This document shows, piece after piece, positions 6,257 to 6,374 of a DNA stretch of 6,374 bases. Where the stretch lies: the NCBI GenBank assembly GCA_021786915.1, contig JAJYMP010000470.1, positions 1-6,374 of the forward strand, read 5' to 3'. The first letter of the stretch is position 1, and every line of letters begins with the position of its first letter. The notes under the pieces were generated by a model. The model did no database searches and was not told the DNA's origin. It was given only the letters and a program-made list of their open reading frames with translations. The position numbers and the translations under genes were made by a program. The stretch is from Chloroflexota bacterium. GTDB lineage: Bacteria > Chloroflexota > Limnocylindria > Limnocylindrales > CSP1-4.

Positions 6257-6308
6257 CGAACTTCCAGCGCCCGAGGAGCCTGATCGGGCGGTTCTGCGCG
6301 CCCTGCTG

Positions 6309-6352
6309 ATCTCACGAAGGCGGTCAACTTGGGGTGTTGCACGGTGTGAGAT
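6309..6352. repeat. 7-bp inverted repeat near the right edge
   Basis: ATCTCAC (6309-6315) is the reverse complement of GTGAGAT (6346-6352), with an inner CAAC/GTTG pairing (6325-6328 with 6336-6339). It lies just before the terminal TTGACA, so it could be an operator or a folded 3' end. No known element is recognised. Confidence 0.25.
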
Positions 6353-6368
6353 GTAGTCAGTAATAGTG

Positions 6369-6374
6369 TTGACA
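6369..6374 (+). promoter_or_regulatory. perfect -35 hexamer TTGACA at the window edge
   Basis: The final six bases are the sigma-70-type -35 consensus, in a locally AT-richer stretch (6350-6374) that stands out from its surroundings. The -10 would lie about 17 bases beyond the window, so it cannot be confirmed; a rightward gene downstream is expected. Confidence 0.35.

Larger units (their letters stand above)
6113..6285 (+). repeat. imperfect direct repeat GAGG..CCTGATC flanking the structured element
   Basis: GAGG-TTT-CCTGATC (6113-6126) and GAGG-AG-CCTGATC (6273-6285) share 11 bases with a one-base spacing difference, on either side of the inverted-repeat element. They might be a target duplication or remnant attachment repeats, but the right copy starts 16 bases outside the inverted repeat, so chance is possible. 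Confidence 0.25.

Noticed and set aside
6061..6342. 93-residue minus-strand open frame after glnK.
   Set aside because: It crosses the terminator and inverted-repeat element, is Arg-rich, matches nothing I know and lacks a convincing ribosome binding site.
6129..6374. tRNA gene, known riboswitch or CRISPR array.
   Set aside because: No T-loop GTTCRA core with an acceptor stem, no known aptamer core, and only two to three short repeat copies without regular spacers.

Overview
The window is strongly GC-rich bacterial DNA with tightly packed housekeeping and nitrogen-assimilation genes. Five protein genes are supported: on the minus strand ruvB followed by the first half of tgt (cut by the left edge), and on the plus strand a cytoplasmic S9-family serine peptidase, an ammonium transporter and a PII signalling protein. 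High GC, GTG starts, probable leaderless transcription of ruvB, the ruvB-tgt order and the style of the PII protein (a T-loop without the modifiable tyrosine) fit a high-GC Chloroflexota lineage or a deep actinobacterial one. This placement is inference, because no rRNA or other marker is present.

Layout. 1-1642 (minus): ruvB is transcribed leftward into tgt with a 13-base gap, a repair and tRNA-modification pair often found together. 1643-1856: divergent control region. On the ruvB side it holds a TAGACT -10 hexamer 8 bases before the ATG, a perfect 12-bp palindrome and an imperfect LexA-type (SOS) box. 1857-3896 (plus): S9 peptidase with a complete Ser-Asp-His triad. 3897-4339: 443-base non-coding gap with GC-rich foldable sequence, an 11-bp-period direct repeat and a weak promoter candidate ahead of amt. 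4340-6060 (plus): amt and glnK as a two-gene operon, each with a good Shine-Dalgarno sequence. 6061-6374: non-coding, with a probable terminator, a nested inverted-repeat structure of about 128 bases, a smaller dyad, and a perfect TTGACA at the last six bases that probably belongs to the promoter of a gene beyond the window.

How the genes work together. Amt conducts ammonium and GlnK is expected to plug it when nitrogen is plentiful. This GlnK keeps the arginine that enters the Amt pore but lacks the tyrosine that is uridylylated or adenylylated in well-studied systems, so control here is probably by ATP/ADP/2-oxoglutarate binding alone. RuvB is the branch-migration motor for Holliday junctions, and the SOS-like box suggests DNA-damage control. 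I found no clear novel multi-gene system. The least explained part is the structured non-coding DNA after glnK.
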